Assembly: GCA_900317345.1 (NCBI GenBank)
Contig: ONGK01000009.1
Location: 1 to 64,000, forward strand
DNA length: 64,000 bases
DNA from: an uncultured Bacteroidales bacterium
GTDB lineage: Bacteria; Bacteroidota; Bacteroidia; Bacteroidales; Paludibacteraceae
Direction of reading: 5' to 3'
The notes under the pieces were generated by a model. It was not told the origin of the DNA. It worked only from the letters and a program-made list of their open reading frames with translations, and did no database searches. Numbering within the stretch: position 1 is the first letter of the stretch; every line of letters starts with the position of its first letter. This document shows, in pieces, positions 17,797 through 27,682 of the stretch. The position numbers and the translations under genes are program-made.

Positions 17797-17855
17797 ATGT
17801 TGCAAAATATGGCACGTATGTTTCACTGCAACAAATCGTGCATATTTTGCAACAT
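17797..17855. promoter_or_regulatory. Inverted repeat, candidate operator of the fructan operon
   Basis: Left arm ATGTTGCAAAATATGGCACG (17797-17816) and right arm CGTGCATATTTTGCAACAT (17837-17855) are reverse complements except for one extra base; the spacer is 20 bp. The arms begin 6 bp upstream of the -33 box, where an AraC-type activator would be expected to bind. The adjacent regulator is the obvious candidate ligand. The match is direct observation; the role is inference. Confidence 0.7.
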
Positions 17856-17877
17856 TTCTAATAGCGCTGTATTGTTT

Positions 17878-19353
17878 TTATCGAGCACTTGGAAGATGCC
17901 CGAAGTAGTCTTTATAGCATTTGGAGAAATAGCCCGGCGATGAGAAACAGAGCTCAAGCGCCACTTGCTGGATGGTCATGTCCGTCGTGCGGAGTAGTTC
18001 TTCAGCACGCAAGAGACGACGCTCGCGGATATAATCCAGCGGACCCTTGCCGGTGACCGCCTTCACACGGCGGAAGACCTGCGTCCGGCTCAGCGACAAC
18101 GCGCTGCCCAGATACTCCACATTCAGATTCGGGTCGGTCAGATGCTCATCTACTATTTGCTTCATCCTCTCGGCAAACGCCACATCCCGGTGACTCAATT
18201 GAATAGCCTCTTGCATTCCTTCCAGTTGCGGAAGAATCTCCTTACGAATCTCCTGCTGAATAGTCCGCTGCTTATGGTACAGATACCAAATCACCTGGCA
18301 TAGGAGCAGTAGCAATACAGCAAGCACCGCGATGAGGACGATACGGCTTATATGTAAATTCTTCCAACGCTGGTCTGAACGCATCTGGAAGAGACGCATT
18401 GTCTCCAGTTCATGCTGCATCTCCTCATTCTTGATAAGCATGGCCTTAGCCGCTACCACATCAATCATAGTCGTTTGAAGCACCGTATCCCGCACAAAAG
18501 GCAGGCCGGATAAAATCCGATACGCCGTTTCAATCACCATGTCTCCACGCGACGAATACGTAGCTGTGCACTCTATAACCCCATCCGCAACAGCCTGCAC
18601 GCCGAGTATAATACCATCGACGCCCATGATAGGGACACTGCCTGCCCTGTAATTCTTGCTGTCGCGAACGGCTTCCGAAGCACCTATCGCCATAAGGTCA
18701 TTCTGCGCCACGATAGCATCTACATCTTTGTGCGTTCGCAGGTACGCACTCACTACATCATAAGCGTTCTCTCGATACCACTCGCCCATGACAGATTCTA
18801 TATGTGGTTGCACGCCGCCATTACGAGCTAGCGTTTCCATCATGCCTTGATGCCGCAGTGTAGCAGGGGTTGAACCGGGAAGACCCGCTACTTCCAGCAC
18901 ATGTATAGCCTGCCTCTCTGCGGCTTGTATAGATAAAAGCCAGTCTGCCATCAATTGCCCCACCCGATAATTGTCTCCTCCGATGAAGGCGGTCCATTCG
19001 TCTCCGGATACACGCCGGTCAGCCACGATCACCGGAATACCTGCACGGTATGCACGCGTCACAGCCGGTTTCACATCTTCTGCCTCATTCGGACTGACAA
19101 TAAGCAAATGAACGCGCTCTTTGATAAAACTGTCTATCTGCGCGCATTGCAATTCATTGCTGCCATACGCTATACGGCGCGAGATACTCATCTCGGGATG
19201 CAATAATAACTCGCGCTCCATCTCTGCATTCATCTTCTGCCGCCATGCGTCATCCAGGCATTGGCTCACACCTATACGATACTGCGGCTGACGAGAACTG
19301 CAACCGGTTAAACAAAGAAGCAAAACAAGGCTACTGATAATAATGTTTCTCAT
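17878..19353 (-). CDS. Membrane-bound fructan regulator: periplasmic sugar-binding domain fused to AraC HTH
   Basis: 491 aa. The N-terminal signal has a lipobox-like LTGC (Cys18). Residues about 25-300 form a LacI/ribose-binding-type periplasmic domain (YRIGVSQCLDDAW, LLIVSPNEAEDV, PVIVADRRVSGDEW, DAIVAQNDLMAIGA, PIMGVDGI). One strong transmembrane helix lies at about 335-360, then a short coiled linker, then an AraC domain at about 390-491 (SLSRTQVFRRVKAVTG, ELCFSSPGYFSKCYKDYFG). No histidine-kinase or receiver domain is present, unlike the B. thetaiotaomicron fructan sensor BT1754, which has the same kind of sensor but a full hybrid two-component body. It likely senses periplasmic fructose and activates the divergent-facing operon. 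Confidence 0.88.
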   Translation of the reverse strand: MRNIIISSLVLLLCLTGCSSRQPQYRIGVSQCLDDAWRQKMNAEMERELLLHPEMSISRRIAYGSNELQCAQIDSFIKERVHLLIVSPNEAEDVKPAVTRAYRAGIPVIVADRRVSGDEWTAFIGGDNYRVGQLMADWLLSIQAAERQAIHVLEVAGLPGSTPATLRHQGMMETLARNGGVQPHIESVMGEWYRENAYDVVSAYLRTHKDVDAIVAQNDLMAIGASEAVRDSKNYRAGSVPIMGVDGIILGVQAVADGVIECTATYSSRGDMVIETAYRILSGLPFVRDTVLQTTMIDVVAAKAMLIKNEEMQHELETMRLFQMRSDQRWKNLHISRIVLIAVLAVLLLLLCQVIWYLYHKQRTIQQEIRKEILPQLEGMQEAIQLSHRDVAFAERMKQIVDEHLTDPNLNVEYLGSALSLSRTQVFRRVKAVTGKGPLDYIRERRLLRAEELLRTTDMTIQQVALELCFSSPGYFSKCYKDYFGHLPSAR

Positions 19354-19373
19354 TGTGCAACATTTTTACGCTG

Positions 19374-19405
19374 CAAAGGTAGCGTTTTTTTTCGTATTAT
19401 GCAAA
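19374..19405 (-). promoter_or_regulatory. Promoter of the fructan regulator gene
   Basis: Minus strand TTTG (19405-19402), 20-bp spacer, TACCTTTG (19381-19374). The ATG at 19353 follows about 20 nt later. Confidence 0.75.
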
Positions 19406-19431
19406 TATATTTCGTTTTTTTTTCAAAAATC

Positions 19432-19462
19432 TTGCACATTTGCAAAAAAAGCAGTAAATTTG
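19432..19462 (+). promoter_or_regulatory. Promoter of the fumarase operon
   Basis: TTG (19432-19434), 20-bp spacer with an A-tract, TAAATTTG (19455-19462). Divergent from the regulator promoter. Confidence 0.75.
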
Positions 19463-19514
19463 CAGCGCATTTTATGCGGAGAGGAAAAAGGACACAATAA
19501 ATACGCGAAATATT

Positions 19515-21206
19515 ATGGAATTTAAGTATGCACCGATGTTTCAACTCGGTAAAGACGAGACAGAGTATTATCTGCTGACCAAAGACCATGTAAAGCTCAC
19601 AGAAGTCAGCTTTATCGGTTCGGACAAGAAAGAACAGATTCTGCAAGTAGAGCCGGAAGCGCTGACGCTGATGGCTCAGCAGGCCTTCCACGACGTGAGT
19701 TTCATGCTTCGCCGTTCTCATAACGAACAAGTGGCGAAGATACTGCGTGACCCGGAGGCGTCCGCCAATGACAAATACGTAGCCCTGACATTCCTGCGCA
19801 ATGCCGAAGTGGCATGCAAAGGGCAGTTGCCGCTATGCCAGGACACCGGCACCGCCATCATCCATGGCGAGAAAGGACAACAGGTGTGGACGAAAGGACA
19901 ATGGACAATGGACAATGGACAAAAATGCGAAGTGTCTGATGAAGAGGCGCTGAGCCGCGGGGTATACAACACCTATACGGAATGCAACCTGCGATACAGC
20001 CAGAACGCTCCGCTGAGCATGTACGAGGAGGTGAACACCAAATGCAACCTGCCGGCGCAGATAGATATCGAAGCGACGCACGGGCAGGAATACCGCTTCC
20101 TATGCGTGACCAAAGGTGGAGGTAGCGCCAACAAGACCTATCTTTATCAAGAGACGAAAGCGCGGATCCAGAATCCGGGCACGCTCATCCCATTCCTGGT
20201 GGAGAAGATGAAGAGCCTGGGTACCGCCGCTTGCCCGCCATACCACATCGCCATCGTGATTGGCGGCACGAGCGCAGAGAAGAACCTGCTGACGGTCAAG
20301 TTAGCGAGCACGCACTACTATGACAGTCTGCCGACGACGGGCGACGAGACCGGCCGCGCCTTCCGCGACACAGAGCTGGAGAAACAGTTGCTGCAAGAGG
20401 CCTATAAGATAGGTCTTGGCGCTCAGTTCGGCGGCAAATATATGGCGCATGACGTGCGCGTTGTTCGTCTGCCTCGCCACGGCGCCAGCTGCCCTATCGG
20501 TCTGGGCGTAAGCTGCTCGGCGGACCGCAACATCAAATGCAAAATCAACAAAGACGGCATATGGATTGAGAAGCTGGACAACAACCCCGGTTCGCTCATC
20601 CCTGCAGAGCTTCGTCAGGCAGGCGAAGGCGAGGCGGTGCGCATCGACCTGAACCAGCCGATGAGAGATGTATGCGCCATCCTGACGAAATATCCTATCG
20701 GCACGCGCCTCAGCCTCAACGGCACCATCATCGTGGGTCGCGACATCGCACACGCGAAGATAAAAGCACGCCTCGATGCGGGCGAACCGATGCCCGAATA
20801 TCTCAAGAACCATCCTATCTACTATGCCGGTCCGGCGAAGACCCCGGCAGGCATGGCGTGCGGCTCGATGGGTCCGACCACAGCCGGGCGCATGGACCCG
20901 TACGTAGATGAGTTCCAAGACCACGGCGGTTCACTGATTATGCTGGCAAAGGGCAACCGCTCGATTGATGTGACCAACGCCTGCCAGAAGCACGGCGGCT
21001 TCTACCTCGGCTCCATCGGCGGTCCTGCCGCTATCCTGGCGCAGAACAACATCAAGTCCATCGAGTGCGTAGAATATCCGGAACTGGGCATGGAGGCCAT
21101 CTGGAAAATAGAGGTGGAGGACTTCCCCGCCTTCATCCTGGTGGACGACAAGGGGAATGACTTCTTCAAACAACTCAAGCCGTGCAGCGGCTGCACAATC
21201 CTATAA
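19515..21206 (+). CDS. Fumarate hydratase, class I (iron-sulfur, FumA/B type)
   Basis: 563 aa. Catalyses reversible hydration of fumarate to malate using an oxygen-sensitive [4Fe-4S] cluster. Likely cluster cysteines are in LPLCQDTGT and in [12 protein letters not shown]. The C-terminal half ([32 protein letters not shown]) matches the beta-like domain of fused class I enzymes. A short segment near residues 127-137 is encoded by four copies of GGACAAT, apparently a repeat insertion tolerated in frame. First gene of a long plus-strand run; its stop overlaps the next start (TAATG). Confidence 0.95.
   Translation: MEFKYAPMFQLGKDETEYYLLTKDHVKLTEVSFIGSDKKEQILQVEPEALTLMAQQAFHDVSFMLRRSHNEQVAKILRDPEASANDKYVALTFLRNAEVACKGQLPLCQDTGTAIIHGEKGQQVWTKGQWTMDNGQKCEVSDEEALSRGVYNTYTECNLRYSQNAPLSMYEEVNTKCNLPAQIDIEATHGQEYRFLCVTKGGGSANKTYLYQETKARIQNPGTLIPFLVEKMKSLGTAACPPYHIAIVIGGTSAEKNLLTVKLASTHYYDSLPTTGDETGRAFRDTELEKQLLQEAYKIGLGAQFGGKYMAHDVRVVRLPRHGASCPIGLGVSCSADRNIKCKINKDGIWIEKLDNNPGSLIPAELRQAGEGEAVRIDLNQPMRDVCAILTKYPIGTRLSLNGTIIVGRDIAHAKIKARLDAGEPMPEYLKNHPIYYAGPAKTPAGMACGSMGPTTAGRMDPYVDEFQDHGGSLIMLAKGNRSIDVTNACQKHGGFYLGSIGGPAAILAQNNIKSIECVEYPELGMEAIWKIEVEDFPAFILVDDKGNDFFKQLKPCSGCTIL
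19896..19923 (+). repeat. 7-mer repeat (GGACAAT)x4 inside the fumarase gene
   Basis: Three perfect copies and one variant copy of GGACAAT in tandem encode part of the residue segment [12 protein letters not shown]. Confidence 0.85.
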
Positions 21207-22018
21207 TGGCAAGCAAAAGAAGAAAATACAGGTTGGCGATGCTGGACGACGTGACGCTGCGCGAAGTATTTCACATCCGCGTCAGTCTGTTAGGGGCTAT
21301 CAGCGTCATCACACTGGGCATCGTAGCCCTGATAGTTCTGCTATCGGTGCTGATTGTATATACGCCGATTCGTAATATCCTGCCGGGTTACAGCGAGAGT
21401 CTGCGTCAGCAGCTGATACAGGAATCGGCGCGTGTCGATTCGCTCCAGACGAGCATGGCGGTACAGCGGCAGTATCTGGACGTGATCAAACAACTGACGG
21501 CCGGCGATATCGCTTCGGACAGCGTGCAGAAGATCGACTCGGTTCAAGTAGTGGAACGGACCCAGTTGCTCGAGGAGCGCAGCGAAGCGACCGATGCCTT
21601 CATGGCTCAGTACGAGCAGAAAGAGCGCGACCGCTTGCAACTGCTATTCGTCAACTCAAACGACCGCACCATGCGGCATCTATACCGTCCTGTACGCGGT
21701 GCGATTGTACTCTCGGCGCGTCCGGACCTGCGCCAGTACAGCACGGTGGTGCGCACAGCGGCGGGTGAGAACGTGATGGCGACATCGCGCGGCACCCTGG
21801 TATCGGTAGAGCGCATGGCGGACAACACCCTGACGCTCACACTGCAGAACGGCGCATTCATCACCATCTATCGCGGCGTGAGCAACGCGCTGAAAGGACA
21901 AGGAGCACAAGTGGAGCAAGGCGAGTCGATAGGTCTGATGGATGGCGACCACGACCTGAGCGTCGAGCTATGGGACGCAGGGCAGTTCGTCAACCCCGAA
22001 GAAGTGATTGTATGGTAA
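21206..22018 (+). CDS. LytM/M23-like membrane protein with degenerate catalytic site
   Basis: 270 aa from the ATG at 21206, whose A is the last base of the fumarase stop. There is a short basic N-terminus, one transmembrane helix (about 30-55), a helical coiled segment (60-160) and a C-terminal M23-like domain (about 165-270, GAIVLSARP ... GTLVSVERMADNTLTL ... VELWDAGQFVNPEEVI). The metal-binding HxxxD and HxH motifs of active LytM enzymes are absent (the HxH site reads DLSVELW), so it is probably a non-catalytic cell-wall regulator of the EnvC/NlpD kind. Translationally linked to fumarase upstream and dxr downstream. Confidence 0.8.
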   Translation: MASKRRKYRLAMLDDVTLREVFHIRVSLLGAISVITLGIVALIVLLSVLIVYTPIRNILPGYSESLRQQLIQESARVDSLQTSMAVQRQYLDVIKQLTAGDIASDSVQKIDSVQVVERTQLLEERSEATDAFMAQYEQKERDRLQLLFVNSNDRTMRHLYRPVRGAIVLSARPDLRQYSTVVRTAAGENVMATSRGTLVSVERMADNTLTLTLQNGAFITIYRGVSNALKGQGAQVEQGESIGLMDGDHDLSVELWDAGQFVNPEEVIVW

Positions 22019-23169
22019 AGCAACTATGCATATTAGGCAGCACCGGTTCGATAGGCACGCAGACACTCGATGTGGTGGCCGCCTATCCTGAGCGCTATAG
22101 CGTGTATGCGCTGTGCGCACACCGAAGCATCGACAAACTGGTGGAGCAGGCACACCGCTTCCATCCCGAAGTGGTATGCATCGCCGACGAGAGTCTGTAC
22201 GATTCGCTGCAGGCGCAACTATCAGCGCTCGACTGCAAGGTATGGGCAGGCGCAGACGCCATCGCAGAAGTGGTGACGATGCCATCGGTAGATATCGTGG
22301 TGGCCGCGATGGTGGGCTATGCAGGCTTGCGTCCGACGATAGAAGCCATCAAAGCCGGCAAGACGATAGCGCTGGCGAACAAAGAGACGCTCGTGGTGGC
22401 AGGCGAGATCATCTGCGACCTGGCCATGCAGCACCATGCGCCTATTCTGCCCGTGGATAGCGAGCACAGCGCCATATTCCAGAGCCTAGTGGGCGAAGAG
22501 CGCAGCGAGATAGAGAAAATCCTGCTGACCGCCAGCGGCGGGCCATTCCGCACCTACAGCCTCGCGCAGATGAAGAGCGTGACCGCCGCCGATGCGCTCA
22601 AGCACCCGAACTGGGAAATGGGCGCGAAGATAACCATCGACTCGGCCTCGATGATGAACAAAGGATTCGAGGTGATTGAAGCCAAATGGCTGTTCGGCGT
22701 GCCGGTGGAGAAAGTACAGGTACTCGTTCACCCGCAGTCCATCGTTCATTCGGCGGTTCAGTTCACGGATGGCGCCATCAAAGCACAGCTGGGCGCCCCG
22801 GACATGCGGTTGCCGATACAGTATGCGCTCTCGTTCCCGGAGCGCCTGGCGAGCGATTTCCCTCGTGCGAACCTCTTCGACCTGGGCGCTCTGACCTTCG
22901 AGCAACCGGACATGGAGCGATTCCCGAACCTGGCTCTCGCCTACGAAGCGATGCATCGGGGCGGCAACAGTCCCTGCGTGCTCAATGCCGCCAATGAAGT
23001 GGTGAACCTCGCTTTCCGCGAAGGACGATGCGGATTCCTGGAGATGAGCGACATTATCGCCAAGACGATGAACCAAACCGCCTTTATCGCCAAACCGACA
23101 TATGAAGACTACGTGGCGACCGACGCCGAGGCACGAAGCATCGCTGCGCAATATTGTAATACATTGTAA
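22012..23169 (+). CDS. dxr: 1-deoxy-D-xylulose 5-phosphate reductoisomerase
   Basis: 385 aa from the ATG at 22012, overlapping the upstream stop by 7 bp. NADPH-binding GSTGSIGTQTLDV is at the N-terminus; catalytic and substrate motifs are ALANKETLVVAGE, PVDSEHSAIFQ, LTASGGPFR, TIDSASMMNKGFEVIEA and VHPQSIVHSAVQF. Second step of the non-mevalonate isoprenoid pathway. ispG of the same pathway lies at 61743. The gene is followed 14 bp later by rseP, an arrangement common in bacteria. Confidence 0.97.
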   Translation: MVKQLCILGSTGSIGTQTLDVVAAYPERYSVYALCAHRSIDKLVEQAHRFHPEVVCIADESLYDSLQAQLSALDCKVWAGADAIAEVVTMPSVDIVVAAMVGYAGLRPTIEAIKAGKTIALANKETLVVAGEIICDLAMQHHAPILPVDSEHSAIFQSLVGEERSEIEKILLTASGGPFRTYSLAQMKSVTAADALKHPNWEMGAKITIDSASMMNKGFEVIEAKWLFGVPVEKVQVLVHPQSIVHSAVQFTDGAIKAQLGAPDMRLPIQYALSFPERLASDFPRANLFDLGALTFEQPDMERFPNLALAYEAMHRGGNSPCVLNAANEVVNLAFREGRCGFLEMSDIIAKTMNQTAFIAKPTYEDYVATDAEARSIAAQYCNTL

Positions 23170-23183
23170 AAGATAAACAACAG

Positions 23184-24608
23184 ATGATTCAAGCAATACA
23201 ACTGATTTTAGCCCTGTCCTTTCTCGTACTTATTCATGAGTTGGGACATTTCACTTTCGCGAAGATTTTCCACGTGCGTGTGGAGAAATTCTATATGTTC
23301 TTTAACCCGTGGATAAGCCTCATCCGCTTCAAGAAATTCGAGGGCAAATGGCACGTGAAAATATTTGCCAAGAACGAGGACAAGGAATGGGACGCGCACC
23401 CCGAGACGACGGAATGGGGCATCGGGTGGCTGCCGTTCGGCGGCTACTGCGCGATTGCCGGCATGGTGGATGAGACGCATAAGACCGACGACCTGGGCTC
23501 CGAGGCGCAACCCTGGGAGTTCCGCGCCAAACCGGCATGGCAGCGGCTGCTCATCATCCTGGGCGGCATCCTGGTGAACTTCATCGGCGCCATCGTCATC
23601 TTCACGATGCTGTTATGGCATTGGGGAAAAGACACGCTGCCGCTGCGCAACGTGACGGACGGACTGTATTACTCCGAAGTGATGGAGGGCGAAGGCTTCC
23701 GGCAACAGGACAAGATTCTGGCCATCAACGGCGAAGAGCCGGAGTATCTGCAAGATGTGGTACAAGCCCTCATCATCGAAGGCAAACGCGACGTGGTGGT
23801 GCTGCGAGGCACAGACACAGTGGCGCTGACGATGAGCGAAGACCTCGGCACACGCTATCTGGCGCTGCAGAATGAGTTCGCCAAGGCCGAGCGGGAGAAG
23901 AAACGCGCAGACAAATCCTATCAGAAGAAGAACTACACGCTCATCGCCGAGTGGATTCCATGCGTGGTGGACACGGTTCTGCCGGACAATGCCGCATATT
24001 TCGCAGGCATCGAGAAAGGCGACAGTATAGTAGCCATTGACGGCAAGCCAACGCCATCGTACTATCAGATGACGGCGGAACTGCAGCGCCATCCGTGCGA
24101 CTCCATCACGGTGGACTACTACCGCGACGGCGAGCTGCATACGGTGCACCTCTTCCTGGGCGACCAATGCAAGATGGGCATAGCCGCACGTATCGACTTC
24201 CGCTTCGAGCACACAGATTATACCTTCCTCCAGGCTATACCGGCCGGCATCCAGTACGGATGGGACATCCTCGCGATGTACGTCAAGCAGTTCCGGTTGG
24301 TGTTCACCAAAGAAGGCGCTCAGTCGCTCGGCGGCTTCGGCGCCATCGGTTCGATGTTCCCGGCCTCGTGGAGCTGGTACGCGTTCTGGCACATGACGGC
24401 ATTCCTCAGCATCATCCTCGCCTTCATGAACTTCCTGCCTATTCCGGCTCTGGACGGCGGATATATCCTCTTCCTGCTGGTGGAGATTATCACTCGCCGC
24501 AAACCGAGCGATAAATTCCTGGAGAAAGCGAACGAGATTGGCTTCTGGTTCCTGCTGGCGCTGCTCATCTTTGCGAACTTCAACGACATTCTCAAAATAT
24601 TCTTCTAA
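23184..24608 (+). CDS. rseP: Site-2 intramembrane zinc metalloprotease RseP
   Basis: 474 aa. The zinc site HELGH is at residues 18-22 in the first membrane helix; the third ligand motif [11 protein letters not shown] is near residue 430. PDZ-type domains fill the periplasmic middle (about 190-360, [20 protein letters not shown]). Cleaves anti-sigma factors and signal peptides within the membrane. The stop codon overlaps the next start (TAATG). Confidence 0.95.
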   Translation: MIQAIQLILALSFLVLIHELGHFTFAKIFHVRVEKFYMFFNPWISLIRFKKFEGKWHVKIFAKNEDKEWDAHPETTEWGIGWLPFGGYCAIAGMVDETHKTDDLGSEAQPWEFRAKPAWQRLLIILGGILVNFIGAIVIFTMLLWHWGKDTLPLRNVTDGLYYSEVMEGEGFRQQDKILAINGEEPEYLQDVVQALIIEGKRDVVVLRGTDTVALTMSEDLGTRYLALQNEFAKAEREKKRADKSYQKKNYTLIAEWIPCVVDTVLPDNAAYFAGIEKGDSIVAIDGKPTPSYYQMTAELQRHPCDSITVDYYRDGELHTVHLFLGDQCKMGIAARIDFRFEHTDYTFLQAIPAGIQYGWDILAMYVKQFRLVFTKEGAQSLGGFGAIGSMFPASWSWYAFWHMTAFLSIILAFMNFLPIPALDGGYILFLLVEIITRRKPSDKFLEKANEIGFWFLLALLIFANFNDILKIFF

Positions 24609-25144
24609 TGTCAACTCCATTACCAATGACCGATTATTTTGTTCACGAGTCGTCGTATGTGGACGAGGGTTGCCGCATAGGCAAAGGCACGAAGATTTGG
24701 CATTTCTGCCACATCATGCACGACTGCACGATAGGCGACGACTGCAACATCGGCCAGAACGTCGTGATATCGCCCAAGGTGGTGCTGGGACGTAACTGCA
24801 AGGTGCAGAACAATGTGTCGGTCTATACCGGCGTTCGATGCGAGGATGATGTGTTCCTCGGGCCATCGATGGTCTTCACCAATGTTATCAACCCGCGTGC
24901 GGCAGTGAGCCGGAAAGATGAGTTCAAACCGACGCTCATCCGGCGCGGCGCATCGATAGGCGCGAATGCCACCATCGTGTGCGGTCATACACTCGGCGAA
25001 TACTGCATGATAGGTGCCGGGGCGGTGGTGACCAAAGATGTGCCGGCATATGCACTGATGGCGGGCAACCCTGCGCGGCAGATAGGATGGGTCAACAAGC
25101 ATGGCGACAGATGTGATTCGCTCGAGCAAGCCATGCAATCATAA
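24608..25144 (+). CDS. Left-handed beta-helix (hexapeptide) N-acetyltransferase
   Basis: 178 aa with hexapeptide repeats from about residue 15 to 130 ([64 protein letters not shown]) and the typical [11 protein letters not shown] end. It most resembles WlbB/WbpD-type UDP-sugar N-acetyltransferases used in surface polysaccharide synthesis, but no polysaccharide genes are adjacent. Start chosen at the ATG overlapping the rseP stop; an ATG at 24626 is also possible. Confidence 0.85.
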   Translation: MSTPLPMTDYFVHESSYVDEGCRIGKGTKIWHFCHIMHDCTIGDDCNIGQNVVISPKVVLGRNCKVQNNVSVYTGVRCEDDVFLGPSMVFTNVINPRAAVSRKDEFKPTLIRRGASIGANATIVCGHTLGEYCMIGAGAVVTKDVPAYALMAGNPARQIGWVNKHGDRCDSLEQAMQS

Positions 25145-25170
25145 ATCGTACATTGTAAATTGTGAATTTG
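25143..25170. repeat. Degenerate 7-mer repeat in spacer
   Basis: AAATCGT ACATTGT AAATTGT GAATTTG, four 7-nt units filling the gap between the acetyltransferase stop and the DUF4293 start. Confidence 0.65.
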
Positions 25171-25173
25171 CTT

Positions 25174-25626
25174 ATGATACAAAGAATTCAAACATTGTAT
25201 TTATTGGCGGTAGCGGCCTTGGGTATTGCCCTTATCTGGCTGCCGGTCGTACAATTTGTCACGCCTGAAGGGGCGGCGGAACTGCAGATTTGGGAACTGA
25301 GTGCGCTTGGCGGCGTACCTTTGCAGGGCTTATGGGGTTTGTTGGTCGCCACGGTTCTGATTCCTGCGCTCGCACTCGTGGATATTTTCCTATATAAGAA
25401 ACGCATCCTCCAGGCACGGCTGAACATTTTCACCGTGATGCTATGCCTCGGCTACTACGGGGTGCTGGCTATTTATATATGGCAGGCGAAACTGGCGCTG
25501 GGTGTGGACTGGCATGTCTTGCCGTGGGCGGCTTTCCCGCTTGTTTGTATGGTATTAACCCTCATGGCAACACGCCGCATCCTCAAAGACGAGGCGCTCG
25601 TGCGTGCTGCCGATAGAATCCGATAA
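25174..25626 (+). CDS. DUF4293-family membrane protein
   Basis: 150 aa starting MIQRIQTLYLL, the hallmark N-terminus of DUF4293; an upstream GTG at 25162 would sit inside the repeat and is not used here. Four membrane helices are visible (about 5-25, 45-65, 75-95, 105-125) with a basic C-terminus. Function is unknown. It is followed 3 bp later by the mscS-like gene. Confidence 0.8.
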   Translation: MIQRIQTLYLLAVAALGIALIWLPVVQFVTPEGAAELQIWELSALGGVPLQGLWGLLVATVLIPALALVDIFLYKKRILQARLNIFTVMLCLGYYGVLAIYIWQAKLALGVDWHVLPWAAFPLVCMVLTLMATRRILKDEALVRAADRIR

Positions 25627-25629
25627 ACG

Positions 25630-26631
25630 ATGAGCATAGCTACTATTTTATTGCAAGCCCTGACGGCGGAGCAGATTCAGCAGCGTCAGGATTCGATCCG
25701 TGCGGGTGCCAAGATGATGATTGAGACCGCCAAGAGCGACCCCGAGACCTTCTGGCAGGAAGTGGGTAAAGCGACGCTGCAGTTTGGCGTCAAAGTGCTG
25801 GCGGCGTTGCTCATCTTCGTCATCGGCATCTTGCTCATCCGATGGATTCAAGGCGTGCTCAAGCGGGCGTTCGAGCGCCGAAGCACGGAACCAACTATCG
25901 CTTCGTTCGTCTCGTCGTTTGTATCCATCTCGCTCACGGTGTTGCTCATCGTCATCTCGGTGAGTACATTGGGCGTGAATACCACTTCGCTGGCGGCACT
26001 GCTGGCTGCCGGCGGTATGGCCATCGGTATGGCGCTTTCCGGCACGGTGCAGAACTTCGCCGGCGGACTGATGATTCTGGCCTTCAAGCCCTTCAAGGCG
26101 GGCGATTTCATCGAGGCGCTGGGGCAGAGCGGTAAGGTCATTGAGGTTAATATCACCGCCACGAAGATTCTGACGGTTGACAACCGCGTCGTCATTCTGC
26201 CGAACGGTGCGCTGTCGAACGGCACGATAAACAATTTTAACGGCCGTCCTTTGCGGCGTGTGGAATGGACGGTGAGCGTGTCTTACGGCGTGGATGCCAC
26301 GGCGTGCAAGGCAGCCATTCTGGCGATTGTCAATAGTGACAAACGTGTACTGCCGCCGGAGACGGACATGGACGAATTATACAAGGAGTTAAATATTTCC
26401 GCCTACCAGCTATCCACCGTTAGCTATCGGATGGATGCCATTCCGGCTCCGTTCGTAGCCCTCAAATCGCTGAACGCCAATGATATCACGTTTGTGGTGC
26501 GTGCGTGGGTGCGTGCCGATGACTACTGGGATGTGTTCTTCGACCTTCAGGAACGGTTCTATACCGAACTGCCGCCACAAGGCTTCACCTTCGCATATCC
26601 GCACATGGACGTCACGATGCTAAATAAATAA
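25630..26631 (+). CDS. MscS-family mechanosensitive ion channel
   Basis: 333 aa. An N-terminal helix is followed by three membrane helices; the pore-lining helix has the Gly/Ala pattern AALLAAGGMAIGMALSGTVQNFAGG. The beta domain follows (FKPFKAGDFIEALGQSG, VDNRVVILPNGALSNGTINN) and then the alpha/beta C-terminal domain. Small-conductance channel protecting against hypo-osmotic shock in the inner membrane. Confidence 0.95.
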   Translation: MSIATILLQALTAEQIQQRQDSIRAGAKMMIETAKSDPETFWQEVGKATLQFGVKVLAALLIFVIGILLIRWIQGVLKRAFERRSTEPTIASFVSSFVSISLTVLLIVISVSTLGVNTTSLAALLAAGGMAIGMALSGTVQNFAGGLMILAFKPFKAGDFIEALGQSGKVIEVNITATKILTVDNRVVILPNGALSNGTINNFNGRPLRRVEWTVSVSYGVDATACKAAILAIVNSDKRVLPPETDMDELYKELNISAYQLSTVSYRMDAIPAPFVALKSLNANDITFVVRAWVRADDYWDVFFDLQERFYTELPPQGFTFAYPHMDVTMLNK

Positions 26632-26635
26632 CCGT

Positions 26636-27649
26636 TTGGAAACACTTTTGGGCAAAACATTGGCTGAACTGCAAGAAGTGGCGCTGAGCGTCGGTTTGCA
26701 GAAGTTTGCAGGCAAGCAGCTTGCAGAATGGCTCTATGTGCGTAGGGTCAGTTCGTTCGACGAGATGACCAACATCTCGCTCAAAGGCCGTGAAGCCCTC
26801 CAAGCACACTACTCTATCGGCCGTCATGCGCCGGTGCGCGAAGCCGTCAGTACGGATGGCACCCGCAAGTATCTGTTTGAAATCCAAGCGCCAACAGCCA
26901 ACGCCAACGCCCGTTTCGTAGAAACAGTCTATATCCCCGAAGAGGACCGCGCCACGCTCTGCGTCTCCTCTCAAGTGGGCTGCAAGATGGGATGCCGTTT
27001 CTGCATGACCGGTACGCTCGGCTTCCACGGCCAACTCTCCGCGGCAGATATCCTCAACCAGATATTTTATTTCGACGACCTAACCAACCTCGTCTTCATG
27101 GGCGAAGGCGAGCCGATGGACAATCTGGATAATGTGCTACGCAGTTTGGAAATCATGACCGCTCCGTACGGGTGCGCGTGGTCGCCCAAACGCATCACGG
27201 TTTCCACCGTAGGCATCCCTGCCATGAAGCGATTCCTGGACGAGAGCGAGTGCCACATGGCGGTCTCCATGCATAATCCCTTTGCCGTCGAGCGGGCACA
27301 AATCATGCCGGCGGAGAAAATGATGTCTATCACCGAGGTTGTGAAACTGCTCAAGCAGCATGACTGGTCGCATCAACGCCGCGTGAGTTTCGAGTATATT
27401 TGCTGGCCGGGCAACACCACCATGCGGCACGCCAAAGAGATGCTCCGTTTGCTCAAAGGACTGAACTGCCGCGTTAACCTCATCCGGTTCCATGAAGGCG
27501 TGGACCGCGATTTCCCGGCGTCGGACGAGCAGCAAATGGTCTTCTTCCGGGATTACCTCACGGAGCACGGACTGACGACAACCATCCGCCGGTCGCGCGG
27601 AGAAGATATACTTGCCGCGTGCGGGATGCTCGTCAACGCGCTGCAATAA
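26636..27649 (+). CDS. rlmN: Dual-specificity rRNA/tRNA adenine C2-methyltransferase RlmN
   Basis: 337 aa. The radical-SAM cluster motif CKMGCRFC is near residue 121. MGEGEPMDN binds SAM, and the C-terminal ILAACGM cysteine is the expected methyl-carrier partner. Methylates A2503 of 23S rRNA and A37 of some tRNAs. The start is a TTG (26636), 4 bp after the channel stop; there is no in-frame ATG before the conserved LQEVALSVGLQKF region, so a TTG start is the best choice. Confidence 0.95.
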   Translation: METLLGKTLAELQEVALSVGLQKFAGKQLAEWLYVRRVSSFDEMTNISLKGREALQAHYSIGRHAPVREAVSTDGTRKYLFEIQAPTANANARFVETVYIPEEDRATLCVSSQVGCKMGCRFCMTGTLGFHGQLSAADILNQIFYFDDLTNLVFMGEGEPMDNLDNVLRSLEIMTAPYGCAWSPKRITVSTVGIPAMKRFLDESECHMAVSMHNPFAVERAQIMPAEKMMSITEVVKLLKQHDWSHQRRVSFEYICWPGNTTMRHAKEMLRLLKGLNCRVNLIRFHEGVDRDFPASDEQQMVFFRDYLTEHGLTTTIRRSRGEDILAACGMLVNALQ

Positions 27650-27682
27650 ACCATAAAAATCAAACGAAACAGTGATATAAAG

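Noticed and set aside
23613..24626. 337-codon open frame antisense to rseP
   Set aside because: rseP is unmistakable on the plus strand; the antisense frame is histidine/arginine-rich shadow sequence.
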